Shown piece after piece: positions 11,695 to 20,333 of a DNA stretch of 64,000 bases (its first letter is position 1; each line of letters opens with the position of its first letter). The stretch lies in the NCBI RefSeq assembly GCF_030817195.1, contig NZ_JAUSYZ010000001.1, positions 2,046,001 to 2,110,000 on the forward strand. The letters run 5' to 3'. Both the position numbers and the translations under genes were made by a program. The notes under the pieces are model-generated. The model saw only the letters and a program-made list of their open reading frames with translations, was not told where the DNA came from and made no database searches. Origin of the DNA: Arthrobacter globiformis (GTDB taxonomy: Bacteria; Actinomycetota; Actinomycetes; Actinomycetales; Micrococcaceae).

Positions 11695-13581
11695 ATGGCT
11701 GAGCACAAGGGCGGCGGTTACCGCGGCGGAAATGACCGGGGGGACTCGGGAAGCAACCGGGGACGGCAGGGGGGCCCGTTTAGGGGGACCAATAACTCCG
11801 GCGGGGATCCGCGGGGCTTCCGCTCCCGGGAGGGCGACGGCGATCGTCGCGGTTTTGGTGGTGGTGAGCGTAAGCCGTTTGGTGACCGTCCGCGCCGTGA
11901 GGGCGAGGGTGACCGCCGCAGTTTTGGTGGTGGTGAGCGTAAGCCGTTTGGTGATCGTCCGCGCCGTGAGGGCGAGGGTGACCGCCGCGGTTTTGGTGGT
12001 GGTGAGCGTAAGCCGTTTGGTGATCGTGACCGTAAGCCCTTTGGTGACCGTCCGCGCCGTGAGGGCGAGGGTGACCGCCGCGGTTTTGGTGGTGGTGAGC
12101 GTAAGCCGTTCTCTGATCGTCCGCGCCGTGAGGGCGAGGGTGACCGCCGCGGTTTTGGTGGTGGTGAGCGTAAGCCGTTTGGTGACCGTCCGCGCCGTGA
12201 GGGCGAGGGTGACCGCCGCGGTTTTGGTGGTGGCGAGCGTAAGCCGTTTGGTGATCGTGACCGTAAGCCGTTTGGTGACCGTCCGCGCCGTGAGGGCGAG
12301 GGTGACCGCCGCGGTTTTGGTGGTGGTGAGCGTAAGCCGTTTGCTGATCGTCCGCGCCGTGAGGGCGAGGGCGACCGCCGCGGTTTTGGTGGCGGAGACA
12401 ACCGCAGGCCTTTCGGCGACCGGCAGGACCGGGCACCCCGCGAGGACCGCGCTGGCTGGCAGGACCGGGCACCCCGCAGCTTTGACCGCGGCGACTCCGG
12501 CCCCCGCCAGTTCGGCCGCGACAGGGCTGAGGACCGCCCGGCCCGCGTTCCCAACGCCCGGGACCTCCGCAGCGCCAACCGCCCGGACCGTGAGCGTTCG
12601 CCCGAAATCGACGAAGATGTCACGGGCAAGGAACTCGACCGCGCCACACAGCACCAGATCAAGACCCTGGAATCCAACAGCGCGGAATGGGTTGCTCGCC
12701 ACCTCGTCATGGCCGGACGGCTTCTCGACGAGGAGCCTGAACTGGCGTTCCAGCACGCCCTCGCTGCCAGCCGCCGCGGCGGACGCCTTGCCGCTGTCCG
12801 CGAGGCAGTGGGCCTGACCGCTTATGCCGCCGGACACTACGGCGAGGCCCTGCGCGAGTTCCGCACGTACCGCCGGATCAGCGGTTCCAACGTCCACCTG
12901 CCCGTGATGGCCGACTGTGAACGTGGCCTGGGCCGGCCCGACCGCGCCCTGGACGTCGTTCGTTCCGAGGAAGCCCAGGACCTCGATGCGCCCGGCAAGG
13001 TGGAGTTGGCGATTGTCGCCTCCGGTGCCCGCGCCGACCTTGGCCAGCTGGACGCCGCCGTGGCGGAGCTGGAGATCCCGCAGCTGGACATCAACCGGGC
13101 CTTTTCCTACAGCCCGCGCCTGTTCCGCGCCTATGCCGACGCCCTGACCGCCGTTGGCCGCGAAACCGAGGCCGGAAAATGGCAGCGGCAGGCCGTCGTA
13201 GCGGAAGAAGCCCTGGGTCTGGGCATGGCCGAGGAACCCGACATCATCGACCTTGGCTGGGACGAGGAAGAGGAAGCCCGCGAAGAAGCCGAACGCCGGA
13301 AGCGGATAGCGCAGGCTGCCGGCACGCCGGCGCCGGCCGGAACCGAGTCTTCCGACAGCCAGGCGGACCCCGGCATCAGCGCCGGGGAGGAAGCTGCTGC
13401 ACAGCAGTCCTCAGCGGATGCGGCGGTAGAAAACCTGGACGACGCCGAGGCGGATTACTTCGAATCCGACGACGCCGAGTCCGACGAGGATTCCGCCGAG
13501 CCGGATGAGGGCGCCGAGGCCGAAGCCGAGCACACCGAGCAGCAGGATGCCGACCGCCGCCAGAACGGCTCGGAGGAGTAG
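11695..13581 (+). CDS. Arg/Gly-repeat protein with C-terminal TPR-like region (Rv1691 position)
   Basis: A 628-residue protein in three parts. Residues about 1-250 are disordered and very basic, with seven full copies and one partial copy of a 23-residue unit (core RGFGGGERKPFGDR), two of which carry an 8-residue insertion. Residues about 300-530 are Ala-rich helices like TPR units (AYAAGHYGEALREFRTYRRI). The last 100 residues are strongly acidic. ATG at 11695 has AGGAGGAAT upstream. The position before the HAD phosphatase and tlyA matches Rv1691. RGG-type tracts are known to bind RNA, so an RNA or ribosome role is reasonable inference. Related genes have been labelled primosomal protein, for which I see no motif. 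Confidence 0.85.
   Translation: MAEHKGGGYRGGNDRGDSGSNRGRQGGPFRGTNNSGGDPRGFRSREGDGDRRGFGGGERKPFGDRPRREGEGDRRSFGGGERKPFGDRPRREGEGDRRGFGGGERKPFGDRDRKPFGDRPRREGEGDRRGFGGGERKPFSDRPRREGEGDRRGFGGGERKPFGDRPRREGEGDRRGFGGGERKPFGDRDRKPFGDRPRREGEGDRRGFGGGERKPFADRPRREGEGDRRGFGGGDNRRPFGDRQDRAPREDRAGWQDRAPRSFDRGDSGPRQFGRDRAEDRPARVPNARDLRSANRPDRERSPEIDEDVTGKELDRATQHQIKTLESNSAEWVARHLVMAGRLLDEEPELAFQHALAASRRGGRLAAVREAVGLTAYAAGHYGEALREFRTYRRISGSNVHLPVMADCERGLGRPDRALDVVRSEEAQDLDAPGKVELAIVASGARADLGQLDAAVAELEIPQLDINRAFSYSPRLFRAYADALTAVGRETEAGKWQRQAVVAEEALGLGMAEEPDIIDLGWDEEEEAREEAERRKRIAQAAGTPAPAGTESSDSQADPGISAGEEAAAQQSSADAAVENLDDAEADYFESDDAESDEDSAEPDEGAEAEAEHTEQQDADRRQNGSEE
11839..12423 (+). repeat. In-frame 69-bp coding repeats
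   Basis: Seven complete 69-bp units (two extended by 24 bp) start at 11839, and an eighth, diverging copy begins at 12370. Identity extends to most synonymous sites, which points to recent expansion or gene conversion. All indels are multiples of three. Confidence 0.95.
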
Positions 13582-13587
13582 TCGCAC

Positions 13588-14580
13588 ATGACTGATGCAC
13601 AACTGATTTCGCGGTTCGACGCCCTGCTGGCTGACCTGGACGGAGTGGTCTACAGAGGCCCCCACGCGATCCCCGGCGCTGTGGAATCCCTGCAGCGGCT
13701 GGACGGGATCGGTGTCGGCCTTGGTTACGTCACCAACAACGCCTCCCGCAGCCCGGCTCAGGTCGCGGCCCACCTGCGTGAGCTCGGCGCCCCCGCAGAG
13801 GACCACCAGGTGGTGAGCTCCTCCCAAGCCGGGGCTGACCTGTTGGCGTCTCTGCTGTCCCCGGGCGCCGCCGTCCTGATCACCGGAAGCCCGGCGCTGG
13901 CCCACGAGGTTGAGCTTGTTGGCCTGAAGCCGGTGCACAGCGCCGAGGAGAATCCGGTGGCAGTCGTGCAGGGCTTCAACCCTGCAATCGGCTGGAAGGA
14001 TCTCGCCGAAGCGTCCTTCGTCCTGGCGGACGGCGACGTGCTGTGGGTTGCGACGAACACTGACATGACTCTCCCGCAGACCCGGGGCACCGCGCCGGGC
14101 AACGGGTCTCTCGTGGCGGCGGTGGCCGCTGCAACCGGCCGGCAGCCCCTCGTCGCCGGCAAACCGGAGGCCCCGCTGTTCCATGCAGCGGCCAAGCGCC
14201 TGTCGTCAGACCGGCCGCTGGTGGTCGGCGACCGGCTGGACACCGACATCCTCGGCGGCAACCGGGCCGGCTTCGCCACGGTGGCCGTGCTGACCGGCAT
14301 TGACACCCTGGAAAGCATGCTGGCGGCCCGGACCGAGGAGCGGCCACGCTACATCATCCGGGACCTGGCCGGCCTCTACGAGGCATATCCGGAAATTGAT
14401 AACGACGGCGGGACGTTTCGTTGCGGGAACGCCACCGCAACCGTTGCCGGAGACGCCATCCGCATCGCCGGGCTCAAGGACGACCTCGATTCCTGGCGCG
14501 CGGCGTGTGCCGCGTGGTGGGTGGCCCGGCCCGACGCCGACGTCCCCACGGCTCCCGAACTCGAGTGGCTGGATCAATAG
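13588..14580 (+). CDS. HAD-family sugar/glycerol phosphatase (Rv1692-like)
   Basis: A 330-residue cytoplasmic phosphatase of the HAD class II (NagD-type) family. Motif I is ADLDGVVYRG with nucleophile Asp16 and acid/base Asp18. YVTNNASR is the NagD-type motif II, and GDRLDTDILGG holds the metal-binding acidic pair. The homologue Rv1692 is described as a glycerol-3-phosphate phosphatase, and the last 70 residues may be the extra C-terminal domain seen there. It starts 6 nt after the repeat protein gene and is followed by tlyA-cluster genes, so they likely share an operon. Substrate is inferred from the homologue. Confidence 0.88.
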   Translation: MTDAQLISRFDALLADLDGVVYRGPHAIPGAVESLQRLDGIGVGLGYVTNNASRSPAQVAAHLRELGAPAEDHQVVSSSQAGADLLASLLSPGAAVLITGSPALAHEVELVGLKPVHSAEENPVAVVQGFNPAIGWKDLAEASFVLADGDVLWVATNTDMTLPQTRGTAPGNGSLVAAVAAATGRQPLVAGKPEAPLFHAAAKRLSSDRPLVVGDRLDTDILGGNRAGFATVAVLTGIDTLESMLAARTEERPRYIIRDLAGLYEAYPEIDNDGGTFRCGNATATVAGDAIRIAGLKDDLDSWRAACAAWWVARPDADVPTAPELEWLDQ

Positions 14581-14583
14581 ACT
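14578..14583 (+). promoter_or_regulatory. -10 box TAGACT, 6 nt before an ATG
   Basis: TAGACT overlaps the stop codon of the phosphatase gene and is followed by GGTGCC and then ATG at 14590. This spacing would start a transcript at or next to the A of the ATG, giving a leaderless mRNA for the small protein and tlyA. Confidence 0.45.
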
Positions 14584-14589
14584 GGTGCC

Positions 14590-14850
14590 ATGCCCGAGTT
14601 GAACAACGACGCGTCGGACGGTGCGGCTCCGGACGTTACCTGGCCGCAGCTAGCGGTGCCTGGCAGTACTTCTGAAGCCGGCGTCGCTGACCCGGCGGTG
14701 CTTGCCATCCTGGACCGGGTCCGTAGCGTTCCCGGGCTCCCGGTGTCGGAGCACCCCGCCGCCTATGCAGCCATGCACGACGCCCTGCTGGAAGCCCTGA
14801 ACGAGGAGCCGCAGAACGAGGAGCCTCAGCTGGGTCCGGGTGCCGCCTGA
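14590..14850 (+). CDS. Small conserved-position protein upstream of tlyA
   Basis: An 86-residue acidic protein of unknown function. It has a disordered N-terminus and one helical stretch (VLAILDRVRSVPGLP to HDALLEALNEE), then a Gln/Glu/Pro-rich tail. No catalytic motif or membrane segment is visible. A small gene at this place is also found in mycobacteria (Rv1693). It ends 2 nt before the tlyA start, so the two are very likely co-translated. No ribosome-binding site is seen; a -10 box 6 nt upstream suggests a leaderless start. Confidence 0.8.
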   Translation: MPELNNDASDGAAPDVTWPQLAVPGSTSEAGVADPAVLAILDRVRSVPGLPVSEHPAAYAAMHDALLEALNEEPQNEEPQLGPGAA

Positions 14851-14852
14851 CC

Positions 14853-15665
14853 ATGCCCAGACTCGACCAACTGCTCGTCAGCAGGGGCCTGGCGAGGTCT
14901 CGCACGCACGCCGCCCGACTTATCGCCGAAGGCAAGGTGTCCTCGGAGGGCGACGTCCTCGCCAAAGCGTCACTGCAGGTGGGCGACGACCGTGAACTGA
15001 GCGTCGCCGAAGACGCGACGGACGCATACGCCAGCAGGGCCGGCCACAAACTGGCCGGCGCGCTGGACGCCTTCCCCGAGGTCGCCGTCGGCGGCAAACG
15101 ATGCCTTGACGCCGGAGCCTCCACGGGCGGCTTTACCGACGTCCTGCTGCGGCGGGGAGCCGCGCACGTGGTGGCGGTCGACGTCGGGCACGGCCAGCTG
15201 GTGCCCCAGCTCCGCAGCGATTCGCGCGTGAGCGTGCATGAAGGGCTGAACGTCCGCTACATGGATCCCGGCCAGATCGGCGGCCCGGCGGAGCTCACGG
15301 TTGCCGACCTGTCCTTCATCTCGCTGACGCTGGTGCTGGTCCCGCTGGCGGCCTGCACCGCTCCGGGCGGAGACTTGGTCCTCATGGTCAAGCCGCAGTT
15401 CGAGATCGGCAAGGAGCGGCTCGCCCGCACGGGAGTGGTCACCTCGGAGCGCGAACGGCGCCTGGCTGTCGGTAAAGTGGCGGGGGCGGCGCTCGATGCC
15501 GGCCTGGAACTGCGGGGGCTGGCTACCAGCCCGTTGCCTGGCCAGGACGGAAATGTCGAATACTTCCTGTGGATAACGCAAAGAATGTCCGAAGACTTGC
15601 CTAAGATCGAAGAGCGGGACGCAGCCGTGGCTGCGTTGTTGGGAAAGATCTGGCCGAACCACTAG
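14853..15665 (+). CDS. tlyA: rRNA 2'-O-methyltransferase TlyA
   Basis: A 270-residue SAM-dependent methyltransferase that in mycobacteria 2'-O-methylates 16S C1409 and 23S C1920. Residues 1-60 form an S4 RNA-binding domain (LDQLLVSRGLARSRTHAARL). The FtsJ-like domain has the SAM motif DAGASTGGFTD (86-96). The catalytic tetrad is present as Lys66, Asp152 (DLSFIS), Lys180 (MVKPQFE) and Glu236. In mycobacteria, loss of tlyA confers capreomycin resistance. It lies in the conserved order tlyA-nadK-recN. Confidence 0.96.
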   Translation: MPRLDQLLVSRGLARSRTHAARLIAEGKVSSEGDVLAKASLQVGDDRELSVAEDATDAYASRAGHKLAGALDAFPEVAVGGKRCLDAGASTGGFTDVLLRRGAAHVVAVDVGHGQLVPQLRSDSRVSVHEGLNVRYMDPGQIGGPAELTVADLSFISLTLVLVPLAACTAPGGDLVLMVKPQFEIGKERLARTGVVTSERERRLAVGKVAGAALDAGLELRGLATSPLPGQDGNVEYFLWITQRMSEDLPKIEERDAAVAALLGKIWPNH

Positions 15666-15678
15666 AGAGCGGAACCCG

Positions 15679-16704
15679 ATGAGCAGGCGTGTACTGGTAC
15701 TTGCCCATACCGGCCGCGAGGAATCCCTAAAGGCGGCCTGGGAGGCATGCGCCCAGCTCCACGCCTCCGGCATCATCCCCGTCATGCAGAAGTCCGAACT
15801 GGGCGACATGGAGGGCTTCTTCGGCGCCATGGACCAGCCGGTCGAAATCCTCCACGACCATATCCAGCTTCCGGACGTCGAACTGGTCATGGTGCTGGGC
15901 GGGGACGGGACCATCCTGCGGGCAGCCGAACTGGTCCGCGAAGTGGACGTGCCGCTGCTGGGCGTGAACCTCGGCCATGTCGGCTTCCTCGCCGAGAGCG
16001 AGCGTGCGGACCTCGCCCAGACCGTCGAATGGATCGCCAGCCGTGAATACACGGTGGAGGAGCGCATGACCATCGATGTCCAGGTCTGGGTCCGCGGCCA
16101 AAAGATCTGGCACACCTGGGCCCTGAACGAGGCCGCCATCGAGAAAGGTGACCGGGAGCGCATGCTCGAACTGGTCACAGAGGTGGACGAGCGCCCGCTG
16201 ACCTCCTTCGGCTGCGACGGCGTGGTGCTGGCCACGCCCACCGGATCCACCGCCTACGCGTTCTCGGCCGGCGGCCCCGTCGTATGGCCCGAGGTGGAGG
16301 CACTTCTCATTGTTCCCATCAGCGCGCATGCCCTTTTCGCCAAGCCGCTGGTGGTTTCGCCCCGGTCCCGGCTGGCCGTCGAAGTGCTCAACCGCACGGA
16401 CGCACTGGGCGTGCTGTGGTGTGATGGCAGGCGCTCCGTGGACCTGCCTCCCGGCGCCCGCGTGGAGGTCACCAGGTCCACCACCCCCGTCCGCCTGGCC
16501 CGCACGCACCAGACGCCGTTTTCGGCGCGGCTGGTCCGCAAGTTCGAACTTCCCATCCATGGCTGGCGCGGCCCCGTGCCCCAGTCCGAGCAGGTCCATA
16601 CCGGTCCCGTGCCGATCGTGCGCACGCCCCGGACCATGGCGCCTCCCTCGGGCCTCCGGCCGTACGAACCCGGTTCAGAATCCGATCCTCCGACTGAAAA
16701 GTGA
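15679..16704 (+). CDS. nadK: NAD kinase
   Basis: A 341-residue enzyme that phosphorylates NAD to NADP. The key GGDGT motif is at residues 74-78, the NE segment (WALNEAAIEKG) and the glycine-rich ATPTGSTAYAFSAGGP follow. The C-terminal 35 residues are Pro-rich, unlike the core family. It starts 13 nt after tlyA and is followed 3 nt later by recN, so the three are likely one operon, as in Rv1694-Rv1696. Confidence 0.96.
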   Translation: MSRRVLVLAHTGREESLKAAWEACAQLHASGIIPVMQKSELGDMEGFFGAMDQPVEILHDHIQLPDVELVMVLGGDGTILRAAELVREVDVPLLGVNLGHVGFLAESERADLAQTVEWIASREYTVEERMTIDVQVWVRGQKIWHTWALNEAAIEKGDRERMLELVTEVDERPLTSFGCDGVVLATPTGSTAYAFSAGGPVVWPEVEALLIVPISAHALFAKPLVVSPRSRLAVEVLNRTDALGVLWCDGRRSVDLPPGARVEVTRSTTPVRLARTHQTPFSARLVRKFELPIHGWRGPVPQSEQVHTGPVPIVRTPRTMAPPSGLRPYEPGSESDPPTEK

Positions 16705-16707
16705 ACC

Positions 16708-18447
16708 ATGCTTGAAGAACTGAGAATCCGCGATCTCGGCGTCATCTCCGACGCCACGCTGCCGCTGGGCCCTGGGCTCAGCGTGGTGACGGGCGAGACC
16801 GGTGCCGGCAAGACCATGGTGGTCACCGCCGTCGGGCTGCTGCTGGGAGCCCGGTCGGACGCCGGCGCCGTGCGCAGTGGCGCGAAGAGCGCCTCTGCGG
16901 AAGCTGTGGTGCAGTTGCAATCCGGCCACTTCGCCCTGGAACGCGCCAGGGATGCCGGTGCTGAGATCGAGGAGTTCGACGGCGGCGCGGAACTGCTGCT
17001 GTCGCGGCGCCTGGGTGCCGACGGACGCAGCCGGGCCTTCCTCGGCGGCCGGGCCGCCCCGGTGGGGGTGCTGGCCGAAATCGGCGAGTCGCTGGTGGTG
17101 GTGCACGGGCAGACGGACCAGATCCGGCTCAAGGGCGCCGCCGCACAGCGCGAAGCCCTCGACAAGTTCGCGGGGGACGGGCTGGCCTCGGCGCTCGGCG
17201 GATTCCAGGACCTCTACAGCTCCTGGAAGTCCAGCCAAGCCGAGCTGGACTCGCTCCGAAGCGCAGAGCGCGAGCGGCTCCGCGAGGCCGAGTCCCTGGA
17301 AGCCGCGCTGGCCGAGATCGACGCCGTGGACCCGCAGCCGGGGGAGGACGAGGCCCTGAAGGCCGAGGCCGTGAAGCTGGCCAACGTCGAGGAACTCCGG
17401 ATCGCAGCCACCACCGCGCACCAGGCCCTCATCGCCGAGGACTTCGGCGAGGCCGGCGACGCCACGTCGCTCGTGGATGCGGCTAAGCGGACCTTGGAAC
17501 ACGTGGCCGAGCATGACGAGGAACTCGGATCAGCAGCCGCCCGTCTGGCCGAAGTCGGGTTCCTGCTCAACGACATTGCCACCGAGCTGGCCAGTTACCA
17601 GGCCGGGCTGGACTCGGAGGGGCCGGAGCGCCTGGCCGAGATCGAAGAACGCCGGGCCTCTCTGGCCAAGCTGGTCCGGAAGTACGCGCCGAGCATCGAC
17701 GAGGTCCTCGAATGGGCGGAAAACGCCCGCGCGCGCTTTGACGAACTGCAGGGCGACTCCACCCGGATCGAGAACCTGGAAGCCGAGGTGGCCAGGGCCG
17801 GTGCGGAGCTGAAAAAGCAGGCTGCGGCCATCAGCAAGGTCCGCGCCAAGGCCGCCAAGGACCTCTCCGCCCGGGTCAGCGCGGAGCTGAAGGCCCTCGC
17901 CATGGCCGACGCCACGCTGGTGATCACCATCGAAGCCGCAGCCCAGCTGGGGCCCCACGGCGCGGACGAGATCTCCTTCCTGCTCCGGCCGCATTCCGGC
18001 GCCCCCGCCCGGCCGCTGGGCAAGGGCGCGTCCGGCGGTGAGCTCTCCAGGGTCATGCTGGCCATCGAGGTGGTGCTGGCAGCCGTGGACCCCGTGCCCA
18101 CGTTCGTCTTCGACGAGGTGGACGCCGGCGTGGGCGGCCGCGCCGCAGTGGAGATCGGCCGGCGGCTGGCCATGCTGGCCCGCCATGTCCAGGTCCTGGT
18201 GGTCACGCACCTGCCGCAGGTGGCAGCGTTTGCCGACCAGCACATCCGTGTGACCAAAACCTCGGTGCGCGGCGCCGATGGCTCCACCGCCAAGGGCTTC
18301 ACTTCCAGCGACGTCCAGCTCCTGGACGAGGCCGAACGCGTCAGGGAACTCGCCCGGATGCTGGCAGGGCAGGAGGACTCCGAAACCGCCCAGGCGCACG
18401 CCCAGGAGCTTCTGGACGACGCCAAGCTCCTGCCACAGCAAGCCTGA
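16708..18447 (+). CDS. recN: DNA repair ATPase RecN
   Basis: A 579-residue SMC-like ATPase for double-strand break repair. Walker A is GETGAGKT (29-36), a long coiled coil fills the middle, and the ABC signature (ASGGELSRVMLAIE) and Walker B (TFVFDEVDAGVGG, about 465-475) are near the end. The start 3 nt after nadK and the continuous frame support an intact gene. In M. tuberculosis steA and mctB come between recN and pyrG; here pyrG follows after 96 nt. Confidence 0.96.
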   Translation: MLEELRIRDLGVISDATLPLGPGLSVVTGETGAGKTMVVTAVGLLLGARSDAGAVRSGAKSASAEAVVQLQSGHFALERARDAGAEIEEFDGGAELLLSRRLGADGRSRAFLGGRAAPVGVLAEIGESLVVVHGQTDQIRLKGAAAQREALDKFAGDGLASALGGFQDLYSSWKSSQAELDSLRSAERERLREAESLEAALAEIDAVDPQPGEDEALKAEAVKLANVEELRIAATTAHQALIAEDFGEAGDATSLVDAAKRTLEHVAEHDEELGSAAARLAEVGFLLNDIATELASYQAGLDSEGPERLAEIEERRASLAKLVRKYAPSIDEVLEWAENARARFDELQGDSTRIENLEAEVARAGAELKKQAAAISKVRAKAAKDLSARVSAELKALAMADATLVITIEAAAQLGPHGADEISFLLRPHSGAPARPLGKGASGGELSRVMLAIEVVLAAVDPVPTFVFDEVDAGVGGRAAVEIGRRLAMLARHVQVLVVTHLPQVAAFADQHIRVTKTSVRGADGSTAKGFTSSDVQLLDEAERVRELARMLAGQEDSETAQAHAQELLDDAKLLPQQA

Positions 18448-18543
18448 TCCGGTGATGGCCCTGGCAGCCCTTGCCGGGAGCGCACGGACAGGGAAAACTG
18501 AAGCCTTTGGGGACGCATACCCGATCCGTGGAAGGCTCAATTG

Positions 18544-20301
18544 ATGATAGGCTCGAATTCCGTGGTGCAGCGATCAAATTCCCGTGTAAATTCCCGGTTC
18601 CCGGGCTCGTCCAAGACGACCAAACACATCTTCGTCACCGGCGGTGTGGCGTCCTCGCTAGGCAAGGGACTGACGGCCTCCAGCCTCGGCCACCTGCTGC
18701 GGGCACGCGGCTTGTCAGTAACTATGCAGAAGCTCGATCCCTATCTGAACGTGGATCCGGGCACGATGAACCCCTTCCAGCACGGCGAGGTATTCGTCAC
18801 AGACGACGGTGCTGAAACCGACCTCGACATCGGACACTACGAGCGCTTCCTCGACGAAAACCTCGAGGGCTCGGCCAACGTGACCACCGGCCAGGTTTAC
18901 TCCACCGTCATCGCCAAGGAACGCCGCGGCGAGTATCTCGGTGACACCGTCCAGGTCATCCCGCACATCACCGATGAGATCAAGCGCCGGATGCGGCTTC
19001 CCTCCGAGGGCAAGAACGCGCCGGACGTCATCATCACGGAGATCGGCGGCACCGTCGGCGACATCGAGTCGCAGCCCTTCCTCGAATCCGCCCGCCAGGT
19101 CCGCCAGGACATCGGCCGGACCAACGTCTTCTTCCTCCACGTTTCGCTGGTCCCGTACATTGGTCCTTCGCAGGAACTGAAGACCAAGCCCACGCAGCAC
19201 TCCGTGGCTGCCCTCCGCTCCATCGGCATCCAGCCGGAGGCCATCGTGATCCGTTCAGACCGCGAAGTCCCCGACGCCATGCGTGAGAAGATCGGCCGCA
19301 TGTGCGACGTCGACATCGACGCCGTGGTCAACGCCGCCGACGCTCCGAGCATCTACGACATCCCCAAGACCCTGCACACCCAGGGCCTGGATTCGTACAT
19401 CGTCCGGGCGCTGGACCTGCCGTTCAAGGACGTGGACTGGACCAGCTGGGACAAGCTCCTCGAAGCTGTGCACAACCCCAAGCATGAGGTCGAGATTGCC
19501 CTGGTGGGCAAGTACATCGACCTCCCGGACGCCTACCTCTCCGTCACCGAGGCCCTGCGCGCCGGCGGATTCGCCAACGACGCCAAGGTCAAGATCCGCT
19601 GGGTGCCGTCCGACGAATGCGAAAGCCACGAGGGCGCAGTGCGGTCCCTGGAGGGCGTGGACGCCATCTGCGTCCCGGGTGGCTTCGGCATCCGCGGCCT
19701 GGAAGGCAAGCTGGGCGCCCTGAAGTTTGCGCGCGAATCGCGGCTGCCCGTGCTGGGCCTGTGCCTGGGCCTGCAGTGCATGGTCATCGAGTATGCCCGC
19801 AACGTCGTCGGCCTGGAGGGTGCCTCCTCCAGCGAGTTCGAGCCGGACTCCAAGTACCCGGTCATCGCCACGATGGAGGAGCAGCTGGAATTCGTCGAGG
19901 GCCGCGGCGACCTCGGCGGCACCATGCGCCTTGGCCTGTACGAGGCCAAGCTGGACGAGGGCTCGGTTATCGCCGAGACCTACGGCAAGACCACTGTCAG
20001 CGAACGCCACCGCCACCGGTACGAGGTGAACAACAAGTACCGCGAGCAGATCGCTGCCGAGGGCCTGGTGTTCTCCGGTACGTCGCCGGACGGCAAGCTG
20101 GTGGAATACGTGGAGCTGCCCCGCGAAGTCCACCCCTACTACGTGGCCACCCAGGCGCACCCGGAACTGAGCTCACGGCCCACCCGGCCGCACCCGCTCT
20201 TTGCCGGTCTGGTGAAGGCCGCCCTGGACCACCAGAGGGGCAGCGACGGATCCGGTTTCGAGCCCGCCGCGGCCGGCTCCGGCGAAGCCACCGCCGAGTA
20301 A
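18544..20301 (+). CDS. pyrG: CTP synthase
   Basis: Converts UTP to CTP with glutamine as nitrogen donor. The synthetase domain begins at KHIFVTGGVASSLGKG. The class I glutaminase domain has its nucleophile Cys in GLCLGLQCM (codon at 19762) and the His/Glu pair in the C-terminal AHPE. The start is uncertain. ATG 18544 has GGAAGG eight bases upstream; a TTG precedes it at 18541. GTG at 18562 lies 8 nt after TAGGCT and could be a leaderless start. All give the same core enzyme with a short variable leader. Confidence 0.95.
   Translation: MIGSNSVVQRSNSRVNSRFPGSSKTTKHIFVTGGVASSLGKGLTASSLGHLLRARGLSVTMQKLDPYLNVDPGTMNPFQHGEVFVTDDGAETDLDIGHYERFLDENLEGSANVTTGQVYSTVIAKERRGEYLGDTVQVIPHITDEIKRRMRLPSEGKNAPDVIITEIGGTVGDIESQPFLESARQVRQDIGRTNVFFLHVSLVPYIGPSQELKTKPTQHSVAALRSIGIQPEAIVIRSDREVPDAMREKIGRMCDVDIDAVVNAADAPSIYDIPKTLHTQGLDSYIVRALDLPFKDVDWTSWDKLLEAVHNPKHEVEIALVGKYIDLPDAYLSVTEALRAGGFANDAKVKIRWVPSDECESHEGAVRSLEGVDAICVPGGFGIRGLEGKLGALKFARESRLPVLGLCLGLQCMVIEYARNVVGLEGASSSEFEPDSKYPVIATMEEQLEFVEGRGDLGGTMRLGLYEAKLDEGSVIAETYGKTTVSERHRHRYEVNNKYREQIAAEGLVFSGTSPDGKLVEYVELPREVHPYYVATQAHPELSSRPTRPHPLFAGLVKAALDHQRGSDGSGFEPAAAGSGEATAE
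18548..18553 (+). promoter_or_regulatory. -10 box TAGGCT near the pyrG start
   Basis: TAGGCT is followed by 8 nt and an in-frame GTG (18562). If used as a promoter, transcription would start at the GTG and the upstream ATG would not be translated. Confidence 0.35.
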
Positions 20302-20333
20302 TTTCACAGCACCCATAGAGTAAGGACGGCGCG

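Noticed and set aside
11677..12897. Repeat-rich open frames overlapping the RGG protein in other frames
   Set aside because: The 69-bp repeat is a multiple of three, so every frame stays open; only the +1 frame has a ribosome-binding site, conserved ending and neighbours.
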